From positions 124,001-188,000 of the forward strand of contig NZ_FCNX02000003.1 in the NCBI RefSeq assembly GCF_001544835.2: 64,000 nucleotides of DNA, written 5' to 3'. The notes below the pieces were generated by a model. That model saw only the letters and a list, made by a program, of their open reading frames with translations. It was not told where the DNA came from and ran no database searches. The DNA is from Caballeronia fortuita. GTDB taxonomy: Bacteria; Pseudomonadota; Gammaproteobacteria; Burkholderiales; Burkholderiaceae. Shown here one piece after another: positions 52,163-60,482 of this stretch; position 1 is the first letter of the stretch, and each line of letters starts with the position of its first letter. The translations under genes were made by a program, and so were the position numbers.

Positions 52163-52744
52163 TCACGTCTCGGATTTGCCCGGCGGAAAAAGCGAAAACA
52201 TGGTCTCGATGGCGGTGCTCGCGCGGCGTTTGCCGTCCGTGCGGCCGACCGCGAGATCGATGACCGCGAGTCCGACGACGAGCGCATGCACCATCGACAC
52301 ATGTTCTTTGGTGACGGCAAGACCCATTGCTTCGAGCATGCGCGTGATACGTACCGCGACGCCTTCCGCAAGTTCGCGAAAGAGACTGCGTATGGTCGGT
52401 TCTTCGTCGGCGGCTTGCGCGAGCGCCATCAAGACGCGCGTGTTCTCGTGGCGCATAGCGACATTGGCGATGGATGCAGCCGTGACCTTGGGCGATGCTT
52501 CGCTCGCGAAGGCATCGACGGCGGCGAGCTGGCCGTCGATGGCAGTGCGTGCAACCGCTTCGATCAATGCGAGCCGTGTCGGAAAATAATAGGTGAGATG
52601 ACTCTGGCGCACGCCCGCGCGCGCAGCGACGCGCGGCTGCGTAAAACCCGAATAACCTTCTTCACGCAAGGTGGCGAGGGCGGCTTCGAGTATGGTTTGT
52701 CGACGATCCTGCACGGAGCGCGTCCTGTTTGGTTGATTTACCAA
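52163..52744 (-). CDS. TetR family transcriptional regulator
   Basis: A 193-residue regulator. The N-terminal helix-turn-helix is clear (RQTILEAALATLREEGYSGF, then ARAGVRQSHLTYYFPTRLAL). The C-terminal ligand domain is helical and not assigned to a subfamily. It lies 31 bp downstream of a small hypothetical gene on the same strand. Targets are unknown; neighbours include that gene and the divergent beta-propeller gene. Confidence 0.9.
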   Translation of the reverse strand: MVNQPNRTRSVQDRRQTILEAALATLREEGYSGFTQPRVAARAGVRQSHLTYYFPTRLALIEAVARTAIDGQLAAVDAFASEASPKVTAASIANVAMRHENTRVLMALAQAADEEPTIRSLFRELAEGVAVRITRMLEAMGLAVTKEHVSMVHALVVGLAVIDLAVGRTDGKRRASTAIETMFSLFPPGKSET

Positions 52745-52775
52745 ACCTTAGCGTGGGCGATGCAGGACGTCAACC

Positions 52776-53201
52776 TCATGAACGGTCATACGAGGGCGGT
52801 TGCGGGTTATGCGCAGGATTCGTATCGAGTTTGCGGATATCGGTGATCGCATCGCTCGCAAGTGATTGAAGATCGGCCTCGAGCGCATCGGCGAGCGTCT
52901 TTTCATAGACTTCATCGCCATGTACATAGAGCGTGAATGCTTCGAGATACTTCGCCTTTTTAGCAGGATTTTCGATGGTCTCGCGCGTCCATCGATAGAG
53001 CGGATACTGCTCGATGCCATCTCTTTCCGCTTGCGCGACGTAATCGGCGAAGGCGTCGTATTGGCATTTCAACAGGGCGTCGTGCTTCGTCAATACTTCG
53101 TTGATAGGCGCGAGCAGTTCATTCGCGGGATCGCGGCGCGCCATCGCCGCGTAGTCAGGCGCGAGCCGGATTCGTATCTGGTATTGCCATACTTCGGTCA
53201 T
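52776..53201 (-). CDS. Hypothetical protein
   Basis: A 141-residue soluble protein from MTEVWQYQIRIRL. It is helical and acidic (KYLEAFTLYVHGDEVYEKTL, then ALEADLQSLASDAI) with no signal peptide. AAAGGGAA before ATG 53201 supports this start rather than one 33 codons upstream. Not recognised as a known family. It precedes the tetR gene, with which it may be co-transcribed. Confidence 0.7.
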   Translation of the reverse strand: MTEVWQYQIRIRLAPDYAAMARRDPANELLAPINEVLTKHDALLKCQYDAFADYVAQAERDGIEQYPLYRWTRETIENPAKKAKYLEAFTLYVHGDEVYEKTLADALEADLQSLASDAITDIRKLDTNPAHNPQPPSYDRS

Positions 53202-53342
53202 GATTTCCCTTTCCGTGTTGAAAGCTATCGATAGACGCGCATGTGAATAATGCGGTTCATGCACTACACTTCCTCTCGCATCGCGAAGCAAGCCGGCCAT
53301 CGACGTTCATCATCACGGACGACGAACAAGAGGAGGGTAACA

Positions 53343-54491
53343 GTGAGTCTTCGACACTCGACGTACTGCGCATGTTGCGACACTGCGCCATTCGCCGCAA
53401 GCCGCCGGCGTTTTCTCGCGCTCGCGGGACAAAGCGCCGCCGCACTCGCGCTCTTTCCTCACCTCGCTTACGCCGATAACGACGTCCCGGCTATCGCCTA
53501 CGATTCCGTTCCCGATCCGGTACGTTTGCCGCGCGATGTGTACTTCGGCGAATGCTCCGGCGTCGCGCTCAATTCGGCAGGTCATATCTTCGTGCTGTCG
53601 CGCGGCAATAGCATCGGTCCCGCATATGGTGCGGCCGCGGCTCAATTGCTCGAATTCGATCGCAATGGGCGATTCGTGCGCGAACTTGGCCATAACCTTT
53701 ATGCCTGGTCGTTTGCGCATACGGTGAAAGTGGATCGGCAAGACAATGTCTGGGTCACCGACAAAGGCTCGGACATGATCATCAAGTTCACGCCCGAAGG
53801 CCGGGTCGCGATGGTGTTCGGGCGCAAGCAGGAAGCGTCGGACGAAGAGACCGCGCCGCTCAAACATCCGAATCCGCCGCTGCTTTCCGAGCCCGGGCGC
53901 TTCCGGCAAGTGACGGATGTCGCGTGGGACGCTGCCGGCAATACTTATATCAGCGACGGCTATATCAACTCGCGGGTCGCGAAAGTGGATAAGGACGGCA
54001 ACTGGATCAAGTCATGGGGCGAGCGCGGCAAGGAGCCGGGACAATTTCATACGCCGCATAGCATTGCTGTCGACAGGAATGGCCTCGTCTATGTCGCGGA
54101 TCGCAGCAACCGACGCATTCAGGTCTTCGATGGCGAAGGCAATTTTCAGCGGCAATTCACGATCGATGTGCCAGTGCCGCCCGATGCGCGCCCTGCTATC
54201 GGCAACATGCCCGACGAAGCGGCGATTGCGGCGGGAACATTCGCGCCGGGTTCACCCTGGGCAATCTGCATATCGCCGGGGCCGAATCAAGTGTTGTATT
54301 CCGCCGATGCCTTTCCTGGCCGCATTTACAAGTTATCGCTCGATGGGAAACTGCTCGGCGTGCTCGGACGATCGGGCAAGCAGTTGAAGCAGTTCGGTTG
54401 GATACATCAGATGGCGTGTCCGAGCGAGAACACATTGTTCGTCGCCGAATTGCTCAATTGGCGCATTCAGAAACTCGAATTGCACGGATAA
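53343..54491 (+). CDS. Tat-exported NHL-type six-bladed beta-propeller protein
   Basis: A 382-residue protein. The GTG start was chosen because AGGAGG lies 6 bases upstream. A twin-arginine signal (ASRRRFLALAGQSAAALALF) precedes NHL-like blades: GVALNSAGHIFVLSRGNS, VDRQDNVWVTDKGSDMIIKF, VAWDAAGNTYISDGYINSRV and IAVDRNGLVYVADRSNRRIQ. This resembles peptidyl-alpha-hydroxyglycine amidating lyase-like and SMP-30 propellers. Three cysteines (CACCDT) precede the Tat motif, which is unusual. Activity is unknown. Confidence 0.85.
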   Translation: MSLRHSTYCACCDTAPFAASRRRFLALAGQSAAALALFPHLAYADNDVPAIAYDSVPDPVRLPRDVYFGECSGVALNSAGHIFVLSRGNSIGPAYGAAAAQLLEFDRNGRFVRELGHNLYAWSFAHTVKVDRQDNVWVTDKGSDMIIKFTPEGRVAMVFGRKQEASDEETAPLKHPNPPLLSEPGRFRQVTDVAWDAAGNTYISDGYINSRVAKVDKDGNWIKSWGERGKEPGQFHTPHSIAVDRNGLVYVADRSNRRIQVFDGEGNFQRQFTIDVPVPPDARPAIGNMPDEAAIAAGTFAPGSPWAICISPGPNQVLYSADAFPGRIYKLSLDGKLLGVLGRSGKQLKQFGWIHQMACPSENTLFVAELLNWRIQKLELHG

Positions 54492-54498
54492 GATTTCA

Positions 54499-56472
54499 TT
54501 ATTTTTTCCGCGTCTTCGAACGCATCGACATGATCGCCGCGATCGGCCTGGGGCGCGCGTCGCATCGATTCTCACGCCACGCGCGCAAGGTATCGAGCGC
54601 GACGGAATTGCGCACATAGCGATGCCATACGAACGCGAGATCGAAGATAAGAATGGCGAGCCACCACGCATAAAGAAAGAATGCTCCACCGAGCACGACG
54701 GGCCATAATGGTTTGCCGGCGAGATCGCCCCATAACCTTACGCCCACGATCAGGGTCATCATCAGCGTGCCGAGCGCAACGAGAATGCGCCTTCCCCAAT
54801 GGGGTCTGCGTGGCGCGAGCCAGCCGCTTATCGCGCATACGAATCCGGCGAGCACGAAAACCGCTTTGCCGACGACAGGATCGGCGCGATCGCGATGCAG
54901 GATATCCGCGAACGGACTCGCGAGAAATGCGGCCACGCCGCTCAATAGGACGAGCCAAAAGATAAGCGCGCCCGCGACGAACGCCAGCAGCGCGACGACG
55001 CGCCAGCGCAGCCAGGCGTCCGTGCGTCTTGCGCCGCGCGCCTTGACGAGACGCGGCAGACGCGCGGCGACCGTCGTGCCCATCAGGAGGCACGCGAGCG
55101 CGAACACCGAGCGCGTGAGATAGATGAATTCGGGCGCGGCGCTCGTGCCGCCCGCGCCCGAATCAGAGGAAGCGGTGACGGCTTTATAAATGAAAAACAC
55201 TGCCAGAAGGTGCAGCGCGAAACTCAGCAAGTAGGGAACCGCCGTACTCACGATGCCGCGATAACGCCTGTTTTGCGGCACTCTTGCAGTGTTCTTGTCG
55301 AGCACGACGTTCTCGATGAAGTGGCCGAAGACATCGCCATCGGTCCAGTAATCGGTATGCGCTTTTCCCGGCAGCCAGTAACGCGAGAAGCCGATGTCGT
55401 GCACCGGTTCGAATTCGAAGGCGAGACAGCCCCGATGATCGAGATAGGCGCGCGCGGTATCGAGCGCAAAGCCGACGGGATCGCCGAAGTCGTAATAGTT
55501 GCGCCAGCGGATGCGCGAAGGCAATGTGATGGGGCCGCCGGGCCGCTCGGTCTGCGTCACGGCATCGCCATTCATTTCGCTCTTCAGAGCCATGCCTTCC
55601 CAGAGCTTCGGCCATAGCAGGATGTGCTTGTCGATCGGCGAGCCGATGGTCATGAAGCCGCGCAGACTTTGCACCCAGTCCGTGCCGATGATCTGCTCGC
55701 TGTCCTTCGGGTCGGTGACGGTCGGCATCGACAAGGCCTGCAGGATGCCGAGGAAGCTGATCACGGTCCCTTCGCTATGCGCGACGATATACACCTCGGG
55801 CGCACACTGGCAACGCTCGGTGGCGAGCGCGACGAGCCGTTCCATCACGCGATGAAAGCGGAACACGATGGTCTCGCGATGCTGCCTGAAATCCGCGACG
55901 AGCTGCACGTCGCCGACATAATCGCGCAGCATCGGCGCGAGATCGAACTTGAAGATGCCGGCCTTCTCCGTCACCGCGAGCAGGCTTTGCATGACGGCCA
56001 CCGTTTCGACGACCTCTTCGACGACGCCCGAGGCCAGCGAAAAATCGGCGGGCTCTAGCTTGCGTTCATCGACGTTGAGCATATAAGTCGCCTGCGCGCG
56101 GCTCACGATGGACAAGCCCCACGCCTTGCTCTCTTCGAGCGTGTCGTCCTGCTTCACGACTTCGCGCGGAATGTCGGCCCAATACACTTCCGCGAAGCCC
56201 AGCGCGGAATAGAAGTCGCGCTGCGCCGCGGTGTAGGGACCGCCCGGCGGAAGATCGAGCTGACGAACGTCCACTTCGCCGACACCCGCGATATCGAAAT
56301 AGCCGAGCGGCATCACGGGCAGGGGCGGGTCGTAGCGCGCGCCGAACTGACTTGCCACCGAGCGCACCGTGTCGCTGTGCAATTGATTGCCGATGCCGTG
56401 TATCGCGACGACGATCTTCTGCACGCGCGGTGTGATGGTCTCTTCTTGCGCGTCGAGGGATGATGCGTTCAT
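54499..56472 (-). CDS. Large membrane-associated alpha/beta-hydrolase-like protein
   Basis: A 657-residue protein. The N-terminal 390 residues resemble an alpha/beta hydrolase: KIVVAIHGIGNQ as the oxyanion region and VYIVAHSEGTVISFLG with nucleophile Ser in A-H-S-E-G. The C-terminal part has about six hydrophobic helices (STAVPYLLSFALHLLAVFFI; VVALLAFVAGALIFWLVLLS; PLWPVVLGGAFFLYAWWLAI). The combination suggests a membrane-bound lipase or esterase. It is not a well-described family, and it converges closely with the propeller gene. Confidence 0.75.
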   Translation of the reverse strand: MNASSLDAQEETITPRVQKIVVAIHGIGNQLHSDTVRSVASQFGARYDPPLPVMPLGYFDIAGVGEVDVRQLDLPPGGPYTAAQRDFYSALGFAEVYWADIPREVVKQDDTLEESKAWGLSIVSRAQATYMLNVDERKLEPADFSLASGVVEEVVETVAVMQSLLAVTEKAGIFKFDLAPMLRDYVGDVQLVADFRQHRETIVFRFHRVMERLVALATERCQCAPEVYIVAHSEGTVISFLGILQALSMPTVTDPKDSEQIIGTDWVQSLRGFMTIGSPIDKHILLWPKLWEGMALKSEMNGDAVTQTERPGGPITLPSRIRWRNYYDFGDPVGFALDTARAYLDHRGCLAFEFEPVHDIGFSRYWLPGKAHTDYWTDGDVFGHFIENVVLDKNTARVPQNRRYRGIVSTAVPYLLSFALHLLAVFFIYKAVTASSDSGAGGTSAAPEFIYLTRSVFALACLLMGTTVAARLPRLVKARGARRTDAWLRWRVVALLAFVAGALIFWLVLLSGVAAFLASPFADILHRDRADPVVGKAVFVLAGFVCAISGWLAPRRPHWGRRILVALGTLMMTLIVGVRLWGDLAGKPLWPVVLGGAFFLYAWWLAILIFDLAFVWHRYVRNSVALDTLRAWRENRCDARPRPIAAIMSMRSKTRKK

Positions 56473-56581
56473 GAACGTCTCCCGATGGCGTTTCGTCAGC
56501 GCTTCTTTGCGCGGCCGCTCGAAAGCAGATTAGTTCATTTTTTAGACAAGACAACGAAATGATGGCCGCGACGCATTGCAC

Positions 56582-56619
56582 CGGCATTTTGCATGCGTGA
56601 TGTTGCACGCAAAATGCCG
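56582..56619. other. Inverted repeat downstream of alkA
   Basis: CGGCATTTTGC (56582-56592) and GCAAAATGCCG (56609-56619) are perfect 11-bp arms around a 16-base loop. It lies just after the alkA stop. There is no U-tract, so terminator function is uncertain. The left half contains the interspersed GCATTTTGCATGC motif. Confidence 0.5.
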
Positions 56620-56625
56620 CGCAAT

Positions 56626-57549
56626 TCAACCGCCGCGCGCAAGGCCGGTTTCCATCGCCACGCCATTCCAGAGATGCATTGCCGCATAGGCACGCCACGG
56701 ACGCCAGCGCTCGGTGCGCGCGCGCTGCTCGGCGGGTCGCGTGAGCGACGGATCGCGTCGTGCGATCGCCTGCATGAGGACGAGATCGGCTTCGGGCCAC
56801 GCGTCGGGATCGCGTAGCGCGCGCATCGCGACATAGCCGACGGTCCACGGCCCGATGCCGGGCATCGCGAGCATGTCCCGCTTCACGCGTTCGGGATCGG
56901 CGCCGGGTTCGTCGAGCGGCAGTGCGCCGGTTGCGACCGCGTGCGCGAAGCGCTGCACGGTCTCGATACGCTTCGTCGGCATGCCGATCTTGTCCAGATC
57001 GGCGGCGGCGAGTTCGGCGGGCGTCGGAAAGCGCCATGCGGTGCCCTCGTGCGGATGACCTTCGATCCGCTTGCCCGCGCGCTGGACGATGCGGTTCATG
57101 ATCGTCGACGCCCCTTTGACGCTCACCTGCTGCCCGACGATGGTCCGCACCACGAGCTCGAAGCCGGACCATGCCCCCGGCACGCGCAGTCCGGGCGCGG
57201 CCTCGATGAGCGGCGCGAGCACCGGGTCATCGGCGAGGCCGCGGGCGATCTCGCGCGGATCGGCGTGCAGATCGAACATGCGCGCGAGCGGCGCGGCGAG
57301 TTCGCCGGCGTGCCGCGCGAGCGCGCCGTCTACGTGCACGACCAGCCGGTGCCGGCGTTCGTGCCGCATCACTTCGATGGTGCCGTCGTCGCCTTGCCAT
57401 TCGATCGCGCGCCGGTACACGCCGTCCTCGACCGACTCCACGCCCGCCGAGGCGCGTCCGCCGATGAATTTCAGCATGCGTGTCCAGTCGAACGGCCGCT
57501 TGAAGGGCAGCTCGATTGTGGCGGTCGATGTGTCGATGGTCGAATGCAT
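56626..57549 (-). CDS. alkA: DNA-3-methyladenine glycosylase II (AlkA family)
   Basis: A protein of about 307 residues. An N-terminal AlkA_N segment (IELPFKRPFDWTRMLKFIGG) is followed by the helix-hairpin-helix glycosylase domain: GFELVVRTIVGQQVSVKGAS, the hairpin MPGIGPWTVGYVAMRAL and the catalytic Asp in PEADLVLMQ. It removes alkylated purines. No methyltransferase or Ada regulatory domain is attached. The start could also be 57582. Confidence 0.9.
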   Translation of the reverse strand: MHSTIDTSTATIELPFKRPFDWTRMLKFIGGRASAGVESVEDGVYRRAIEWQGDDGTIEVMRHERRHRLVVHVDGALARHAGELAAPLARMFDLHADPREIARGLADDPVLAPLIEAAPGLRVPGAWSGFELVVRTIVGQQVSVKGASTIMNRIVQRAGKRIEGHPHEGTAWRFPTPAELAAADLDKIGMPTKRIETVQRFAHAVATGALPLDEPGADPERVKRDMLAMPGIGPWTVGYVAMRALRDPDAWPEADLVLMQAIARRDPSLTRPAEQRARTERWRPWRAYAAMHLWNGVAMETGLARGG

Positions 57550-57710
57550 TTTGAATGCCGCTCGTGCGATGGTCGATTGCATGCCGATTTTACTTCGGCA
57601 ACTGCATGATCCTGTCGCGCGGGCGTGCTCATTCTTCGCTAACTCTCGCCGGCGACAATGCCTCACATCGACAGCAAGCAATCCCCATCAGGCAGCCGAA
57701 GGAGCCGAAC

Positions 57711-57878
57711 ATGAACGCAATCTCGATCAGCATCGTCGCCATCGTCATCACCGCCGCGCTTGCGGCCATCGCGCCGGTCACACATTACACGCAACATGAA
57801 ATCGCGGCGTTGAGCGCGCATGCCGCGCGTACGCGCGCCGATGTCCGAATCGGCGCAGGCAGCGGATTGACGGCCTGA
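57711..57878 (+). CDS. Small single-pass membrane protein, hypothetical
   Basis: A 55-residue protein with one N-terminal hydrophobic helix (ISISIVAIVITAALAAIAPV) and a short polar tail. AGGAG about 6 bases before the ATG gives good support for translation. No family recognised. It sits between alkA (divergent) and a convergent exported protein. Confidence 0.6.
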   Translation: MNAISISIVAIVITAALAAIAPVTHYTQHEIAALSAHAARTRADVRIGAGSGLTA

Positions 57879-57893
57879 GCGTCGCGCGCCCGT

Positions 57894-58256
57894 TCAACGG
57901 CGGGTCGCCAGTTTCATCGTGCTCGCGTTGAGCATCTGCATGAATTCGGGATCGTGCGATAGGGACTGGCGCGCGCTCGTCTCCAGTTGCGCGCGGCGCT
58001 CCCATTGATCGGAGCGCACGACGCAGCGCGCGAAAACATCGTCGTACAAGGGATGAACTGCATCGCGGTCGTGTACCGCGGTCAGCCGCGCGATGCGGCT
58101 TTTTTCGTCACGCGTGAGCTCGCGTGTGATGCAGTCGACGGCCTGACGGTCCATCGCGGCCTGCGCGGCGTCGAAGTCCGGCGAGTGATAGAGCGTCACG
58201 CCCGTGACGGCAAGCGCCGCGCCGAGCGCGACGCATAGGCCTCGAATCCTGGTCAT
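57894..58256 (-). CDS. Hypothetical exported or membrane-anchored protein
   Basis: A 120-residue protein with an N-terminal hydrophobic segment (GLCVALGAALAVTGVTLYHS) that could be a signal or anchor. The rest is helical and charged (ITRELTRDEKSRIARLTAVH) with two cysteines. No family recognised. It converges with the small membrane protein gene 15 bp away. Confidence 0.65.
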   Translation of the reverse strand: MTRIRGLCVALGAALAVTGVTLYHSPDFDAAQAAMDRQAVDCITRELTRDEKSRIARLTAVHDRDAVHPLYDDVFARCVVRSDQWERRAQLETSARQSLSHDPEFMQMLNASTMKLATRR

Positions 58257-58342
58257 GGTTTCCCCCGAAAGTGGCTTCGACGGCCGAGGGCCGGCGGTAT
58301 CGCAGGCCTACATTCGAGGGATTCGCGCGGCCGTTCTATTCG

Positions 58343-59098
58343 TTAGCGCTCGTCCGGCGCCGTCTTGTCCGCTGCGCGCTTCCTCGGCGCCGCGGGCTTC
58401 ATCGTCGTCAGGGTGCGCTCGGCGAGCACCGCGTCGCGCTTGGACAGCAAATGCTTGCGCAGAATCTCGCCCATGCGCCTGCCATCGCGCGTTTCAAGCG
58501 CTTCGATCATCTCTTCGTGATCGCGGATGGCGCGGTCCCACTTCGGCGTCTGAAAGTTCGAGCGAAACCGCAGCGCCATCAGACGCCGGTTGATCGATAC
58601 GTAAGTCTGACGCAAAGCCGTATTGCGCGCCGCTTCGTTGATCTTGTCATGGATCGCCTGATTGCGGCTGTAGTAGCCGGAGAGATCGTTCTGCGCACGG
58701 CAGGCGAGCATCGCGTAATGCAGCGCCTTGATCTCGGCGATCTCAAGCGGCGTGATGCGCTCGCATGCAAGCTCGCCCGAAAACGCTTCGAGCCCGCTCA
58801 TCAATTCGAACATCTCGCGGATCTCGAACTCGCTCATCTGCGAAACCGATGCACCGCGATTCGGCGAGATATCGATCAGCCCTTCGGCGGCGAGCACCTT
58901 CAGTGCTTCACGCAACGGTGTGCGCGAGATGCCGAGCGTCTCGCACAGCTTGCGCTCGTTGAGCTTCACGCCGGGCGCAAGCAAGCCTTCGACGATGAAG
59001 CCGCGCAAGTGGTCGACGACGGTGTCGTGCAGACGCAGACGCTCGACTTTCGGCAGCGGTGAAGACACATGGAAGTCCGGCAAATCGGGATTTTGCAT
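58343..59098 (-). CDS. GntR family regulator, FadR/FCD subfamily
   Basis: A 251-residue regulator. A winged helix (VDHLRGFIVEGLLAPGVKLN, LCETLGISRTPLREALKVLA) is followed by an FCD ligand domain with conserved metal-site residues (EMFELMSGLEAFSGEL, HYAMLACRAQND, RNQAIHDKI, RDHEEMIEAL). Its last 20 residues are Lys/Arg-rich. It diverges from the aminotransferase operon at 59262. The palindrome 59223-59238 is its most likely operator. Confidence 0.9.
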   Translation of the reverse strand: MQNPDLPDFHVSSPLPKVERLRLHDTVVDHLRGFIVEGLLAPGVKLNERKLCETLGISRTPLREALKVLAAEGLIDISPNRGASVSQMSEFEIREMFELMSGLEAFSGELACERITPLEIAEIKALHYAMLACRAQNDLSGYYSRNQAIHDKINEAARNTALRQTYVSINRRLMALRFRSNFQTPKWDRAIRDHEEMIEALETRDGRRMGEILRKHLLSKRDAVLAERTLTTMKPAAPRKRAADKTAPDER

Positions 59099-59222
59099 TC
59101 AATACCTCTTATTCCATTTCGGCAATTTTAACCCAGCGTTAGCCGGAAAAACCGTCAGCGGGTTATCCCTAGACCGTTTGGCCTATGTATTCCTTTACCC
59201 GTTCGGGCAGCTGCGTTATTGT

Positions 59223-59238
59223 ATTTTGCATGCAAAAT
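59223..59238. promoter_or_regulatory. Probable GntR operator
   Basis: ATTTTGCATGCAAAAT is a perfect 16-bp palindrome 23 bp upstream of the aminotransferase ATG. A related half-site ATTTTGCATTCAATA lies at 59090-59104, spanning the start of the gntR gene. Regulation of both genes by the GntR protein is inferred. Confidence 0.65.
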
Positions 59239-59261
59239 TACATTTAATAGGACGCCGACCC

Positions 59262-60482
59262 ATGCTGAAGCTCGATTTCCATCCCGCTGGCCGTCACTTT
59301 CTGCAGATTCCGGGGCCGAGTCCCGTGCCGGATCGCATCCTTCGGGCGATGAGCTATCCGACGATCGATCATCGCGGCCCGGAGTTCGGCGCGTTGGGCC
59401 TCAAGGTGCTCGACGGCATCAAGAAGATCTTCAAGACGAGTCAGCCCGTGGTGATCTATCCCGCATCGGGGACGGGCGCGTGGGAGGCGGCACTATGCAA
59501 CACGCTGAGCCCCGGCGACACGGTGCTGATGTACGAGACAGGCCACTTCGCGACACTGTGGAAGAAGATGGCCGAGAACCTGGGTTTGAAGCCCGAGTTT
59601 CTCGGTTTGCCGGGCATCGAGGGATGGCGGCGCGGCGTACAGGCCGACATGATCGAAAAGCGCCTGCGCGAAGATACGCAACATGCGATCAAGGCCGTGT
59701 GCGTCGTCCATAACGAAACGTCGACGGGCGTGACCTCGGATATCGCCGCCGTGCGACGCGCGATCGACGCCGCGAAGCATCCCGCACTGCTGATGGTGGA
59801 TACGATCTCGGGTCTCGCATCGGCCGACTATCGTCACGACGAATGGGGCGTCGACGTGACGGTGTCGGGATCGCAGAAGGGCTTGATGCTGCCGCCGGGC
59901 ATCAGCTTCAACGCGGTATCGGAGAAGGCGCGCGAGGCGTCCGCGCGCGCGACGTTGCCGCGCGCGTTCTGGGACTGGACCGACATCATCGAGATGAACA
60001 AGCAGGGTTACTGGCCGTACACGCCGAATACGAACCTGCTCTACGGCCTCTCCGAAGCGCTCGACATGATTCTCGGCGAAGGGCTCGATAACGTGTTCGC
60101 GCGCCATCAACGGCTCGCGGCCGCATGCCGCGCGGCCGTCACCGCGTGGGGACTGGAGATTCAATGTGCCGACGCCGCCGTCTATTCGCCGGTGCTCACG
60201 GGCGTGATGACGCCCGAAGGCGTCGATGCCGACGCAGTGCGCAAGCTCATCTACGAACACTTCGACATGTCGCTCGGCACGGGGCTCGGCAAGGTGAAGG
60301 GCCGCATGTTCCGCATCGGACATCTTGGCGACTGCAACGATCTCACGTTGATGGCCGCGCTCACCGGCTGCGAGATGGGCCTGAAGCTCGCGGGCATCGA
60401 ACTGAAGGGTGGCGGCGTTGCGGCGGCGATGGACTATCTGACGAGTCATGTCGCGAAGCCCGCGCTGAAGGCGGCCGCATGA
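59262..60482 (+). CDS. Class V aminotransferase, serine-glyoxylate/alanine-glyoxylate type
   Basis: A 406-residue PLP enzyme. The family start FLQIPGPSPVPDRILRAM, the PLP-contact GTGAWEAAL, VHNETSTGV, the Asp in MVDTISGLAS and the Schiff-base Lys in VTVSGSQKGLMLPPG are all present. AGGA 9 bases upstream fits ATG 59262. These enzymes move an amino group from serine, alanine or related amino acids to glyoxylate or pyruvate. It is first in an operon with a hydratase-type protein and an FAD/Fe-S dehydrogenase. Confidence 0.92.
   Translation: MLKLDFHPAGRHFLQIPGPSPVPDRILRAMSYPTIDHRGPEFGALGLKVLDGIKKIFKTSQPVVIYPASGTGAWEAALCNTLSPGDTVLMYETGHFATLWKKMAENLGLKPEFLGLPGIEGWRRGVQADMIEKRLREDTQHAIKAVCVVHNETSTGVTSDIAAVRRAIDAAKHPALLMVDTISGLASADYRHDEWGVDVTVSGSQKGLMLPPGISFNAVSEKAREASARATLPRAFWDWTDIIEMNKQGYWPYTPNTNLLYGLSEALDMILGEGLDNVFARHQRLAAACRAAVTAWGLEIQCADAAVYSPVLTGVMTPEGVDADAVRKLIYEHFDMSLGTGLGKVKGRMFRIGHLGDCNDLTLMAALTGCEMGLKLAGIELKGGGVAAAMDYLTSHVAKPALKAAA

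Noticed and set aside
56582..56619. Intrinsic terminator for alkA
   Set aside because: The 11-bp arms are perfect, but the loop is 16 bases and no U-tract follows on the minus strand, so only an inverted repeat is claimed.
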